From Scleromitrula shiraiana (taxonomy: Eukaryota > Ascomycota > Leotiomycetes > Helotiales > Sclerotiniaceae): DNA of 64,000 nt. Below, in pieces: positions 1 to 12,348 of this stretch. Where the stretch lies: positions 248,001-312,000 of the forward strand of contig JABELC010000008.1 of the NCBI GenBank assembly GCA_028455995.1. Reading direction: 5' to 3'. The translations under genes and the position numbers were made by a program. The notes under the pieces were generated by a model, which was not told where the DNA came from, searched no databases, and saw only the letters and a program-made list of their open reading frames with translations. Numbering within the stretch: position 1 is the first letter of the stretch; every line of letters starts with the position of its first letter.

Positions 1-3000
1 GTATTTTATTAAACTTTATTATTATTTATTTTGTATAGAGTATTACTTGTTGATGAAGGCGAGTAGGGAGTCCAGGGTTGGTATGGCTATGTATTGGATT
101 TGTTTGTTTTGTTTTGTTTCCGAAAAACCCGAGGAGATTTCCCATCAATTTCACACATGAAAGAGGGACAATATCAAAGAGGCAAACAAACGGGGGGCGA
201 GTTTGAATATAGGAACAGGATAATAGCTATAGCTAGATACTATAGTAGGTATAGTTATCTTATGTATCACTTGTTCCAACGACATTCCCCACAAACACGG
301 CTACTACGCATGTGGGAATTATTCTCGGCACAACAAGAGAACTTCAAATCTTCGAACAAGCACAAGAACAAGAGATAAAATGTTCTCAGTGTTCAAACAA
401 GAGAAACTTCAAAATTAGTCGGAGAGTTCCGATGGTATTTGGACCAAAATTTAATGTTCTGGCTACTCGCCAAATCTCTTCACGTGAAATTCATGACTTT
501 TTCTTTGTTCAAAATTCTCTTCAATTCAAACTCGGACAATAGCCAGTCTCGTGGTCCTCATCTTTCCTTTCATTTCATATTCTAGCCTATCATATAATAG
601 ATTGATATTTAATATTCTCATCTAGATCTTGGCTTTGGGGATTGTATCGAAGATGGGTATATGGATTTGAACTTTAGTGAGATGCACTTTTCAAAGTCTA
701 TTCTTTCTCTTTTCTCTTTAGTTTCTTCACTATGCCTGTTTAATTCATGCACGAACAAATCAAATTAGATGGGTGATATTGGGGTTCGGAAGATATAGGA
801 AGAGAATGGGTAAATAGTATTTACTCATCCTTATCTTCTTACGGTCGTGGAAACCTTTCATGTTTAGGTCACGTTCATACTATACCCACGTTCATTCTCA
901 TCTAACAATCTAGATATTGCTCTACAATAACAAAAGAGAGAAAGAAAAATACCAAGCTCTGGTTTGTGAGAACAATAAACAAAAATCAAGTAATAAGATC
1001 TCGTGCCAGTATGAGTATTCAAACGGTTTGCTTACGAATCTTTAATAAGGGGACGTATTATTCACAACCTGTCATCCCTCGGTTTACCATCGTTGATATT
1101 GATTTACCTATACGAATCTACGTGTTAATCTTGAAAGGCTATTCTCATTATTTAGTTTATTGCTCTTTTAACTTTCTCGATTGATCGAACAATTAAAGAG
1201 GGATATGTAAACGAGATAGGTTTACATCACCCAGAATTGCTCTAGTAATTTTTTATCAACAACTCCAAAGCCATGATTGACGAGTTTACTAGAATTTATC
1301 ATCAAGGCAGCCAAAACTCTTCATGTTATATCATATCATGTATAAGAAGTTACACCACAAATGCATCACTCTAACACATCTATATATTTTGCTTCTTACC
1401 CACCTCTTGATTTTTGAACCAAAAATATAATCCTTCCAATCTATCTGTCATGAATAGTGGCGGTTCACATTCTTTGCATACACGAGTATGAGTATGATAC
1501 ATTACTTCTGGAACTTCCTTCCATCGTCGGATCATCAGGTCCATACCTTCCAAACCTGTTACATATTGTAGTACCCCTCAATCACCCCTCTATTATGTTT
1601 CTCATCGGTTTACCTCCTCTTTTTCTTTCATTCTTTCTCCTCTCTCTCTCTTTCTTTCATCCCACCCCAGCCCGTTCTCTTTTACCCCCTCTTTCTAGCC
1701 TCCTTCCCGCTCTTCCCATTCTATCAACCCTACTCAACCAATACGAAGTAAATTGAATGACTCCATGACGTCTAACTGTAAATCTCATGTAAAAATGCCG
1801 AGAGTAATCGTAGTTACCCCTTTTTCGAATCATCTTTTTTTTTTCTTATTCTTTGAGTTAATCTTTTCCTCTTACTTTGTTTGCTTGGATTCCCCTTTTC
1901 TTTTCTTGTGTTGTCTTGTTGTGTGTATTCTTCCCCTTTCTTATTTTCCTTTACTCTTCCTGCCCCTCCTTTCTCTCCACTATATTTTTTTTACGTTGTG
2001 TTATGTTTATCTTCCTTCTAACTTCACTTCCTTCCTTCCTTCCTTCTTTCTTTCATTCCCCCTCTTTCTTCTTTCTTCTTTCTCTTTGTTGATATATCCT
2101 ATCTCGTGTATTGTATTGTATTATATTGTATCTCTCACCCCTTCTCTCCTAATATATCCATCCATCTATCCATCCATCTATTCTATCCATTCTATCCATC
2201 TACATGACTCTCCATCTCCCCTCCCATACTTTACTATCATATAATTCCCATTCAATCCCATCCATCCACATGACCGCTCCTCCTCCTTCTAAATTAATAT
2301 CCCTAACATCCGTAATATCCCGCTTCCCTTCCTTTTATCTCCTTTCATACTTCCATGCTTCCATGCCTCCATACTTCCTCCCTTTCCTTTCTCAACCCAC
2401 CAAGTGACCTAATCTAATCTAACTTAATCTCTCTCCTTAATACTCGAGATGAAATGAGATAAAATGAAATGAAATGAAACAAACTGAATTAAACTGAACC
2501 ATGTTAAATTCCTTTACCTACCTACCTGCCTACCTCCGTAATTCTCAATATCTAATCCTTCAAATTAGCGCTTAATTCTCATATCTAATCCTTAGCTTAG
2601 TGTCTAGTTCTCAATATACTAGTACTAGTAGATCTAATTGCTCATCCCAATTATTCATTTCTTAATTAATACGGTAATCTCAATCTAATCTAAGATAACT
2701 TAAATCTAATATAATGGATCTCAGAACATATATATGTGTGTGTATGTGTGTGTGTGTTTTATCTATATATCTATCTATTATAGCATAAAATCGAATTCTT
2801 AATCTAAATCTGAATGTGAATTTGAATATCAAGTAATTAATTAATCAAATAATCAAATAATTATTTATAATTATGTATAATTAACTTATTAGTAATACTC
2901 ATTATACTCTGTCTATCGTTTATCTATCTACTACTCATATTGATATGTACATATATATACATTTATTAGCTTCTCTTGCTACCTCACTTCACTTCACTTC

Positions 3001-4350
3001 ATTTTAATACTTATCCATTCCATTCCATCTCATCTCTCCTCCCCTTTTTCCATTTTTCCATTTTTCCATCAACCTAACTGAATTTCTACCATCCCTACAT
3101 TTCCTCTCCTCTCCTCTACTTTTACTTTTTCCCATCTCTCTCAAAAATCCAATAATCCAACAATCCAACATCATACTATACAATCTCCCCCTTCCACCTT
3201 CCCTCTTCCCCTCTAGATTCCTACATCCATATTTCATTTTATTTCATTTCATTTCAAATAACCCTATATTTTATATTTCAAATATCAAATATCAAATCCC
3301 AAATCCTAAATCCTAAACTCTTCTTATTCTATTTTATTCTAAACTTCAATTTCAACTTCAATTTCAAGTTTCAATTTTCTAATAATGACTCGGATAATTC
3401 TTTTTAGATAGATAGATATATAAACTTGATGTTCAAATCAATCAATCAATCAATTAATTAATCAACTTTTTTTAAAAAATATAATTTTATTTACTTATAT
3501 TTATTTTTATTCTTATACTTATATTTATATTTACATTTATATTTACTTTTAAATATAATACATTTAATTTACTCTTACTATAATTGTACTTATACATCTT
3601 CATTACATTACATTACTCATCATATCACCATATATACACCTACACGTCCCTCACTCCATACATCCCCCACTCCATACATCCCCCACTCCATACATCACAT
3701 CACATCAATCACATCATAGTACTAGTATATCATATAAATCTACAAATATCACATCCGAGCCACTACCATCCATCTACCATCCATCTACTCAAACAAAAAA
3801 TCCAAGATAAGTTGAAATATATAGTAAAATATCTCATTTAACTCCGAGTCTTATTTAAAGTGAAAGGAAAGCCCGCAAGCAAGCCAATTGAATGAATCAA
3901 GCTAGCAAGCGAACGAGCAAGTAACTAACTAACATATTCGCAACTACCATATCATATCATATCATATCATCATATCATCATCGTATCAAATCCCTAATCC
4001 GTCCATCCATCCATCCATATCATCATACCATATCATATCATATCCCAACTAGCAAGATAAAAGCAAAATAAAGTGAGAAGAGAATAAAACAACAAAAACA
4101 AATAAATATCATCCATATCAAATCAAATCAAATCAAATCCACGCAAACAGGTAAATACTATCCTCTATTCTACCGACCGACCAGACCAGCGAAAAAAGAA
4201 GCTTTGTTAAGAACCTTTTGTGAAAAGAATCGAGAAGAAGAGAAGTATAGCTAATATATAGCTAATAAGGTTGATGAATGAAAAAAAAATGTAATCCTTT
4301 ATAAATCAAACCCGAGAACAAACTCAGGAATGAAAAAAAGAGATTTCAAA
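1..4350. other. gene-poor, simple-repeat-rich stretch
   Basis: No convincing gene is seen on either strand. About 1450-2400 is strongly pyrimidine-rich on the plus strand. The rest is AT-rich with many short tandem arrays: TTCC around 2026-2055, CATC/TATC around 2158-2200, AAATG around 2449-2480, ATATC around 3950-3973 and AAATC around 4118-4140. The open frames here encode low-complexity Ser/Leu/Phe/Pro-rich peptides and are best read as chance. It could be the upstream or leader region of a gene beyond the left edge; that is inference. Confidence 0.6.
3653..3696. repeat. 16-bp tandem repeat, 2.75 copies
   Basis: The unit ACTCCATACATCCCCC occurs at 3653-3668 and 3669-3684 and, truncated, at 3685-3696, with no mismatch. 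It lies in the repeat-rich gene-poor stretch. Confidence 0.85.
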
Positions 4351-5577
4351 TTAAGCTTCAGTAACTTCCTTATCGGCCTTCTTCTTAGCCTTCTTTGGTG
4401 GTGGTGCACCTTCTTTCTTGCAGTGAACTACAAGACGTGTCCATGATTCTTCTTTATCCCATTCGAATCCTGCTAGGACTGGGGTTTCAAGTTCATCATC
4501 TGCCTGTATTTTGGGGTGATGTATTAGTTTTTGTTTTTGAAATAGCTTGATAGATAGGGGTAAAGGAGCAAGGAAATTAAAATGGATGGAAGAGAAGAAA
4601 AGTCGGAAATACCTTCTTTCTGAATTGCTTATGGATAGCATCCAGAGCATCCTTAATTGTAACTCCCTTCATATTTCTTGCAGTAACCTCCAATCCAAGA
4701 GGGAAATGTAAGTCAATCTTCTTGACAGGTGGATTTGTAAGCATCTTCTTTAAGAATGCTTTTTCTGGATCATCGAGTGATAGAGGTGATTTATTGATAC
4801 GCCTTTTTTATTGTCAGTTGTGAGATTGGGAAGGTGGAAGTTTGAAGAAAGTGAATGTGTGTGTATGAATACAGAATATAGATCTGTTGTTATGATATTG
4901 GCAAGATAAGAATTTTCGGAAAGGCAGAATAGAAAAGAATGATCTGCCTTCATGACAATAATCATTTGGAGTATTCATATCAAATCATAACAAACAATCC
5001 AGCATCTAGCCATCAACATTCGACATTCATGATGGAGAAACACTTGGCAGATAAAATCTATACCACCAAATAGGAGCTCCGCAAAGAAATCAAATAAAGA
5101 AGATTGATACATACCAGTTCAGCTTTTGAGTTTCCAGAGCAATCTCCAGGTCTTTCTTCTCAGCCTCTAGAAGAATAACAAATTAGCATCAATTCCATAT
5201 TTGATGTCTCATATCTATTTTGTCCTCATCTACATTTACATCTCCAACAACTCCTCACCTCACCTCACCCAAATTCACACATAACAAGGTAGAAGTAAAA
5301 AAACAACATAAAAAAGAAAAAGCATACCTAAATCATTAATATTCCAAACCCCCGTAACACTCGAACTAGTCCTCCTATGTTTAATCTTCTCATCCGTAGG
5401 ACTACTCGACAAACCCTGAACGGCCGAATCAACCTTAGTCAAAGGCGATGGATCCGCATCTGTCACTGCAACATCTGCATTTTTGTCTTGGTCTTGGGCT
5501 TTGAGGGCTTTTTTGGATGCTTTGGAGTTTTTGGTGGATGAGGTGACGGGAATGGGTGAGGTTACTGGTTCTGACAT
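4351..5577 (-). CDS. small conserved fungal protein, DUF6699-like, four exons
   Basis: The spliced model has exons 5577-5328, 5166-5115, 4802-4613 and 4503-4351, phases 1, 2 and 0, all with GT..AG borders, giving 214 residues. Residues 1-80 are Ser/Thr/Lys-rich and probably disordered. The conserved part follows: a basic helix, then a segment reading KKIDLHFPLGLEV, GVTIKDALDAIHKQFRKK and WTRLVVHCKK. This resembles the DUF6699 pattern, in which a beta strand precedes a GVTV-x-D-x-L-x-x-I-Y helix, but the match was made by eye and is tentative. The C-terminus is Lys-rich. The ATG at 5577 opens the natural reading frame; the frame is also open upstream, but into low-complexity sequence. No function can be assigned. 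It stands alone between two repeat-rich stretches. Confidence 0.72.
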
Positions 5578-6280
5578 GGTGGTGGTGTTTTGATTGTTTA
5601 GTTGATTGGAAAAGATGGGAAGATTGATAGATTGATTGATTGATTGATAGATAGAATGGGTTGTGTGGAAGTTGGTATTGATGGGAGGAGAGTAAGATGA
5701 GTGGAGGGGGAAAGTTAATAGATAGAATGTGGTGTGATATTTGGTGTAATGTAATGGAATGTAGTACAAAATCTCCAGATCAAATTGAATCTCAAGATAA
5801 GATATCGATCGTAGATGTAAAGTAATGTAATTGATTGATTATGTTTACTCAATAGAATAGAATAGAATAGAATATAAGTAAAATCCTTTCTCTCTTTCTT
5901 TGATTGATAAATAGAAAATAATAAATATCAAGAAGAAATCAAGAAAGTAATTGTTATATGAATTTAATCTATCGTATTGTATTGAATTGTATGTATGTAT
6001 TGTATTTTGTTACGTTTGTTCAGTTTTGATTCTGTTTCTGATCAGGTTTATTGATGAAAGAAGAAGAAGAAGAAGAGAAAGAGAAAGAGAAAGGAAAGAA
6101 GAAGAAGGAGGAGGAGGAGAAGAAGTAGAAGAAGTACTATGAGGGGTTGAAGCTCAGATCATTCACAATTCAATTCAATTCAATTCCCTTCCCAATCCAA
6201 CACAATCCAACACAATCCAATCCAATTCAATCTAAATGAGGGGAAATCTGTCACTGCCTCAACTTGAGAAACGTTAACTT

Positions 6281-6335
6281 TAATAATAAGAATAATAAAT
6301 AATAATAATAATAATAATAACAATAACAATAATAA
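6281..6335. repeat. AAT trinucleotide microsatellite
   Basis: An imperfect run of AAT/AAC triplets in the upstream region of the minus-strand gene ending at 4351. Confidence 0.8.
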
Positions 6336-7940
6336 AAGGAAGTCATGCAACCATATCGAAAGTCAAATGATTAATTATTATTATGATTATCATTCGTTTA
6401 TGCTTTAAATTCCGATTATCCGTTTATAAAGATATATTTTAATTGGTTTATTTAATTCTCTATTTATTTATATAGACACGAGACTTCTCTTTTCATTTCT
6501 TTCACTTTCAATCTTGTTGTTGTTATTGATGTTGTTATTGCTGTTATTACTCACGTTGTTCTTATTGTTCTGTTGTATTCTCACCCTCTGATCGTCTCTT
6601 CCTCCCCTCCTCTTTCTTGATCATCCATATATTGAAATAATCAAATCAAGTTTAGTTTCATAAAAGTCCCCATTTCTTTATCCTTGTATTGACCCACTTC
6701 CCCAATTTTTAGTACGCGGCACGGTACCTCATGCTTTCCCCATCAATTCATATCACATCATTTTAGTCATTTATTCATTTATCTACGTACTGTACTGTAC
6801 TGTACTAATCCATCGATTTCTTTGTTTGAAAAATATCAATAGTATCAATTTATAAATGTAAACAGAATTTGAAGATATATTCCATCTTTATAAAAAATAA
6901 ATTTAATTGGATAATTATTTAATTAATTGACCAAATTAACATAATAGAAGAAACAAAACATCAAATCAATCAATATAAAAAAGAGGGGTCAAAGTCACGT
7001 CACGTCACCTCACCTTACCTCACCTCACCATACCATACCACACCATACCATACCATACCATACCATCCTCGCCATATAAATCATCCCATCCAATCCAAAA
7101 TATTCAAACCATACCATAATATCATGGCGTGAGGGGTAACATCTAACATCCAATCCGATTCTTCACTCATTCACTCACTCACTTACTCATTTACTTACTC
7201 ACTCACTTACTCAGTCTCGTACAACTTAAAACTTAAAAGTCTAAAGTCTATTTCCGTAAAGTAAAAAGTAAAAAGGTTAATTCAATTCGACACGCCAGCA
7301 TATGATACGATGCGCATCGACCTACTAATACGCTGATCTATTCTTCCCTTTCAATTCATTGCTTGCGATTTTTGTAGATCCATTCTAGTTTTAGTTTCGG
7401 TTTCAGTTTCGGTTTCACTTTTGTCAAGAACCTTTTGTCTGCCACGCAATCGATCCTTTTTACTTAATTAGATATATATCTCATTGGATGGATGGATGAT
7501 GATGATGGTATAAGAGTGGGACTAGATATTGCTTAATCATTTAAATATTATACTAATATTAATATTAACATTAACGTTAACATCAACATCTTTATCTTTC
7601 TTTTGATCAATACAAGTCACTATCTCGAACTTCCTCTCATCTTCTCTTCTCTCATCTTCCCTTCCTTTCCCTCTCCATCAACCCCAGATCTATAATAATA
7701 ACTATATAATAATTATCTCTACTCATCTACATTTATTATCTTACTATCTCATCCTATTCTATCCTATCCTAATTCACCTTACCTTACCTTACTTTACCTT
7801 TTCCTATCCTCTCTCTTCCATCCTCAATCCCAATCCCAATCCCAAATCCTACCCCAACATCAGCATCAACATCAACATCAACCTCAACTTCAATCACAAT
7901 CACAATCACAAAATCCAAATCCAAATCCAAATCTAAACCT

Positions 7941-7993
7941 CCATCCATTCCCATTCCCATTCCCATTCCCATTCCCATTTCCATTCCCATTCA
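7941..7993. repeat. CCCATT hexanucleotide array
   Basis: About eight near-perfect CCCATT units in tandem. On the minus strand they read as a Met-Gly-Met-Gly peptide, which is a by-product of the repeat and not a gene. Confidence 0.8.
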
Positions 7994-8839
7994 ACCCATC
8001 TCAAACATCACCACACCACACCATACCACACCACACCACACCAACATATCACCTTCCAGCCCTCATCCCCATCATCATCATCATCATCAATAAACATCAA
8101 TACATATAAATACAAAATCAATAATCCACTCCAATATACATACACTTCGATACTGGATATACTACATATACCCGCTATATACTATATATACTACATCTAC
8201 TACATCTACCGTATGCCTAGCATATAATATAATATGATATGATATGATATCTCCGAAATATAGATATAATATAATATAATACAATACAATACACTGGTAG
8301 ATAGATAGAAAGATAGAAAAAAAGAAAAAACATCTCATATATATAGTATGCCAATATGCCAATACGCCAACAACAATCAAAGAGAATTAATATACCAGAT
8401 CGATAGATACAGTAACATAACACAACACAAAACAACACAACACAACACATAATCATAATTACAATCCTAATTAAAGAAAAAATGATTAAAAAGTATACAA
8501 TAATCCATTTCCTTCCTACTAATCAATCATGATATGATATCCGTAGTTTTATTTATGTATGTATGCATTTGTTGTATTGAGATTTGGGATTGAGATTGAG
8601 ATTTGGATTTGGATTTGGATTCTTGCTTTAGAGTTATACGGTTAATTTGTATTTAATTTGTATTTGTATACTGATGATATCTACACTGCGTTACTGGTAA
8701 GTAGTGGCTGGTGGGTTAGATATTTTGTCCTCTGAATCGAAATCGAAATCGAAATTAAAATCGAAATTAAAATTAAGATCAAGATCAAGTATAATGAGGT
8801 AACTCCCCCCCCCTCACTACTATCACCCTTCGCCCCCTC

Positions 8840-10330
8840 TCATCCAATACTCCCCTTAATATCTAACACCCCCCTCCCATTCTTCCCATTCTTCTCTTCC
8901 CCCCCATCCACCAAATTACTCACCCTCCCCACTCCCGCAGGCACCTTAAAATGTCTAACCAGCGGAACCCAACTCTCCTCATTATACCCCTCCTGCACCT
9001 TCCTGCAACTCTTCAACCCCCACTCCGTAACCCCCACCATCAAGCAACTCTCAAACATAAACGCCAAACTGCCCTCTCCCACCTTCGCCGGCTTCAACTC
9101 CGCATTACTCGCCTTCCCATGCGTGTCCGCATCCGGACCGTGCGCACTCATAATATTATGTAGGCTTGCGCCGGCTGGTTGAAAGCCCCCGCCTGTTTTG
9201 GCATCGTATTCGCCGCCGATCAGGCCCATGAATTCGGACATCGTGTTGCGATGGTACCAGGGCGGACGGAACGTATCCTCGCCGACCAGCCATCTGGGAG
9301 GGAAGATGACGAAATCCGCGATCGAGGTCCCGACGTGATCGGATGGCGCCGAGAGAACGGTAAAGATGGAAGGATCGGGGTGATCGAATGATATGCTGCC
9401 TATTGTGTTGAATCGCCCCAGATCGTATTTATAGGGGTAATAGAGACCATGCCAGGCGACGACATCGAAGGGTGTATGATTTTGTTTAGCCTCAAAGAGA
9501 TGACCGTTGAATTTCGAGAGGATTTGATATTCGCCCTCTTCTTTAATATCTTCAAAATACGCAACTGGGGCTTGGAAATCTCGTGCGTTGGCGAGACAAT
9601 TCGACCCGATGGGTCCCAGTTCGGGGAGTTGGAAATGCCCCGTATATAACTCCAAGATGTATCCGCGCACAGGACCAGCGGGGAGATCAACGCGATACCG
9701 TATCCCGCGAGGGATAACACATATCTCATTCGGACGGACGAGGAGATTCCCAAGCTCGGTTTGGATATCCAATACGCCGTGTTGAGCTACAATGAGGAAA
9801 TCACCATCCGCGCTATAGAAAGCTTCGTTTTTACTCATACTCTTCCCCGCCGCATATATCAAAATGCCCAACCCATGTTTTAGACTTGGATCACCTGCAC
9901 CACCCAGAAGTTTTAAACTATGCACCCAATCGCTCTCCTCATCGAGATCGAACGGATCCCAACGCAGCTGATTGGGGATCTGATGCAGTTTATTTCCCTC
10001 GGGATTCGTGTTGTAGGTTTTTGATTCGCGGGGTGTGAAGGAGGAGTGTGCGGCGGAGGGGAGGGTGCGGTAGAGCCATGATTGTTGGTTTTCGTGGCGG
10101 GGGGCGGTGAAGGCGGTGCCGGAGAGCTTTTCGGCGTAGAGACCGTAGGGGGGCTTTTGGGGCGAATTTGCTCCTATTGGGAGGGCGCCGGTGATGGCTT
10201 CGGATCTGGAGGTGGGTTGTTAGATTTTGGGTGGTATTGGGATGGTGATGGGTCGGACTTACTCATGATATGAACCGAAACCATTTTGATATTTGTATTT
10301 TTCAGGTGTACTGAATTTTGTGACTGGCAT
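8840..10330 (-). CDS. hmgA: homogentisate 1,2-dioxygenase
   Basis: Opens the ring of homogentisate to 4-maleylacetoacetate with Fe(II) and O2, the central step of tyrosine and phenylacetate breakdown in the cytosol. Two exons (10330-10263 and 10205-8840, phase 2) give 477 residues. The N-terminus reads KYKYQNGFGSYHESEAI, characteristic of the family. The metal-site region HRNTMSEFMG (His, Glu six apart) is followed by the HGPD motif carrying the third ligand. The substrate-pocket segment FPPRWLVGEDTFRPPWYHR is also present. The length is slightly above the usual 440-450 because of a roughly 30-residue Gly/Asn/Glu tail. The start ATG at 10330 precedes a typical short first exon. It is divergent from the CYP504 gene at 12349, which acts just upstream in the same pathway, so co-regulation is likely. 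The maleylacetoacetate isomerase and fumarylacetoacetase genes are not in this window. Confidence 0.96.
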
Positions 10331-10872
10331 TTTGATTTATCATCTGTGATTTGATTGTAAAGCAGGTGTATAAAGAGAGACCTTGACAGAAGACAAGGTA
10401 GACAGACACAATAATCGATAATAAGAAAGAATTAAGCCGAGTGTGTGGAATGAAGATGACTTTAATAAGTTATATTTCAATATTGAATAAGTGATAAAAA
10501 CTCGTTCTCAATATATTTATTAAAAAAACTATACAATAGATCCCGTAGTGAAGGTATTCATATTCATATTCATATTCATAATCAATTAATAAATCTAAAT
10601 AAAGTGGACCCGTACTCGACTACTAAGCCGCTATGAAGCGCTTACTACTCACGTGCTCCACATATTACCGCACCCGTCTGAGCTTCAACTTCAACTTTTT
10701 CCCCGCATAAAGCCGATCGGATAATGGAATACACTTCGTACCCCGGTAGATACAAATAAATTCGGTAGATGACAACATAAATCCATTCCCATTACCATTC
10801 CCACACTCAGCCCATCACACGTAACATTCGTCAAATCCACGAGTAGACTTGGTAAGTCATGGTAAAAGCTTC

Positions 10873-10921
<49 letters not shown>
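10873..10921. repeat. AAT microsatellite, about 16 units
   Basis: An uninterrupted AAT run in the divergent promoter region; length polymorphism between strains is likely. Confidence 0.9.
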
Positions 10922-11356
10922 TAATGTTCCTTTATTCAATTCCGCATGCGGGGTAACAAGTATCCCAAAACCTCATCCGAAAACCTCATCCCAAAACCTT
11001 ATCCCCAATAATTACGATATCACATCTTCGCCCACAGCACATCGGATTCATTTCCGTCATTTCCGTCATTTCCGTCATTTCATCATATTGAATTGTTCCC
11101 TTTCAAACAATAGAAAGCTGAAGCTAAAGAATAATTTTCAATTCATCTACCAATCATATTAGATACTTTCCTAATAAATCTTGATTGGAATCACCTTGGT
11201 TGGTATATCGCATTCATCATTTCCATATGTACGGAAGGGAAACCGCGCGGAATTTATAATAAAATAAGAGGCCCCTGCACTTTTCCCCCCCCTCATTTTC
11301 TTTTTTAGTATTGCTGCGGGTAGTCTTAAACTCCACCCCACTCTACTTAACTTAAA

Positions 11357-11401
11357 CAAGTCAAGCAAGTCAAGCAAGTTAAGCAAGTCATGCAAGTCAT
11401 G
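11357..11401. repeat. 9-bp tandem array, five units
   Basis: Five consecutive nonamers: CAAGTCAAG twice, CAAGTTAAG once and CAAGTCATG twice. Confidence 0.85.
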
Positions 11402-11528
11402 CACAAGCTTCTTCATGCTTCATGCTTCATACTTCATCTATCTTTATATTCATATGGAGAGAGAATTACCAAGTTTATATTTATCTACTCCGTATAATGA
11501 CTTTAATACTATTTTAACTCATCCGTAT

Positions 11529-11572
11529 ACTATTTTCACTATTTTCACTATTTTCACTATTTTCACTATTTT
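11529..11572. repeat. 9-bp tandem array, nearly five units
   Basis: Four perfect ACTATTTTC units and one partial unit in tandem. Confidence 0.88.
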
Positions 11573-11649
11573 ATAACTTCAACAAGTTACCTTTATATAT
11601 CTTGACCCAATTTAATACACCAGTTGATCAAAAAGAAAGAAGATAAACC

Positions 11650-11679
11650 TTGCATATACTTGCATATACTTGCATATAC
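11650..11679. repeat. 10-bp tandem array, three units
   Basis: Three perfect TTGCATATAC-type decamers. Confidence 0.85.
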
Positions 11680-12071
11680 AAGGGAGGTTGAAGGATTCTA
11701 TCAGAAAACTTAGAATCATACCCCAAGACTCGACTCTGGTCTAAGAAATATATACTGTATACTGTATACATACATACATACATACACCAACGGAAATATA
11801 ACAACTTAGATATACATACATACATCCATACATATAAATCGTAATGCAAATGGCTCAACTTATTCAGTTAAATAGCGAAATATCCAATCATATCTTCACC
11901 TATTCAAATACTAGTACCTATTCAAATACCTATTATAATATCTATTATAATATCTATCATAATAGGAAAGTATGGTTTTACCAATAATTATAACTCTCTA
12001 GCAAAAAAGAAAGCAAAAATATAACCAAATATGGAAGAGGATGTAGATACAGTAGCGTCCGCCTCGTCGGC

Positions 12072-12107
12072 TTGGTCGGTTTGGTCGGTTTGGTCGGTTT
12101 GGTCCGT
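12072..12107. repeat. 9-bp tandem array, four units
   Basis: Four TTGGTCGGT-type nonamers with differences only in the first and last, about 240 bp upstream of the CYP504 start codon. Confidence 0.85.
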
Positions 12108-12348
12108 CACATCGGAGACGTATTACTGTATCGTAAATCTATTGAATATATATATCCTAGGGGTCATTCCATCCACAATCTACAAATTATCTTCCTCACT
12201 ACCATTACCATTATCATTACCATTACCATTACCATTATCATTACATTTACATTTACATTTAAATCATCATCCTCGACGTCTCCTGTTTATAATCCTCTTA
12301 CTTCTTTGCTTCTTATCCAATCGTCCTTTCGCTTCCTTATCATTCACT

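Larger units (their letters stand above)
5578..8839. other. repeat-rich intergenic stretch
   Basis: No gene is seen. The stretch between the DUF6699-like gene and the dioxygenase 3' end is full of microsatellites: GATT (5622-5650), purine-rich AAG/AGG (6057-6130), AAT (6281-6335), CCATA (7028-7068), a CCCATT hexamer run (7941-7993) and ACACC runs (about 8005-8045). Open frames across these arrays give dipeptide-repeat peptides and are artefacts. Confidence 0.6.
10331..12348. promoter_or_regulatory. shared divergent promoter region, rich in 9-bp tandem arrays
   Basis: The 2 kb between the two divergently transcribed aromatic-catabolism genes must hold both promoters. It contains a TTCATA run (10556-10580), about 16 AAT triplets (10873-10921), nonamer arrays at 11049-11075, 11357-11401, 11529-11572 and 12072-12107, a 10-bp array (11650-11679) and a TACA run (11758-11786). 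I do not identify specific transcription-factor sites with confidence. The open frame that runs into the P450 from 12031 is repeat-derived. Confidence 0.6.

Noticed and set aside
1457..2407. Several overlapping plus-strand frames up to 163 codons
   Set aside because: They run through pyrimidine-rich simple repeats and encode Phe/Leu/Ser/Pro low-complexity peptides with no domain; expected by chance in such composition.
4209..7438. Same 13-mer AAGAACCTTTTGT at 4209 and 7426
   Set aside because: A few shared 13-mers are expected by chance in 64 kb, and the flanks do not match.
7784..7990. Minus-strand frame of Met-Gly and Asp-Leu/Asp-Val dipeptide runs
   Set aside because: A direct translation of hexanucleotide arrays, with no flanking gene structure.
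2026..8045. Short regularly repeated units that could be mistaken for a CRISPR array
   Set aside because: They are contiguous microsatellites without unique spacers, in a eukaryotic context.
12031..12348. In-frame N-terminal extension of the CYP504 protein
   Set aside because: The extra residues come from the nonamer array and ACCATT repeats; CYP504 proteins begin with the anchor coded from 12349.
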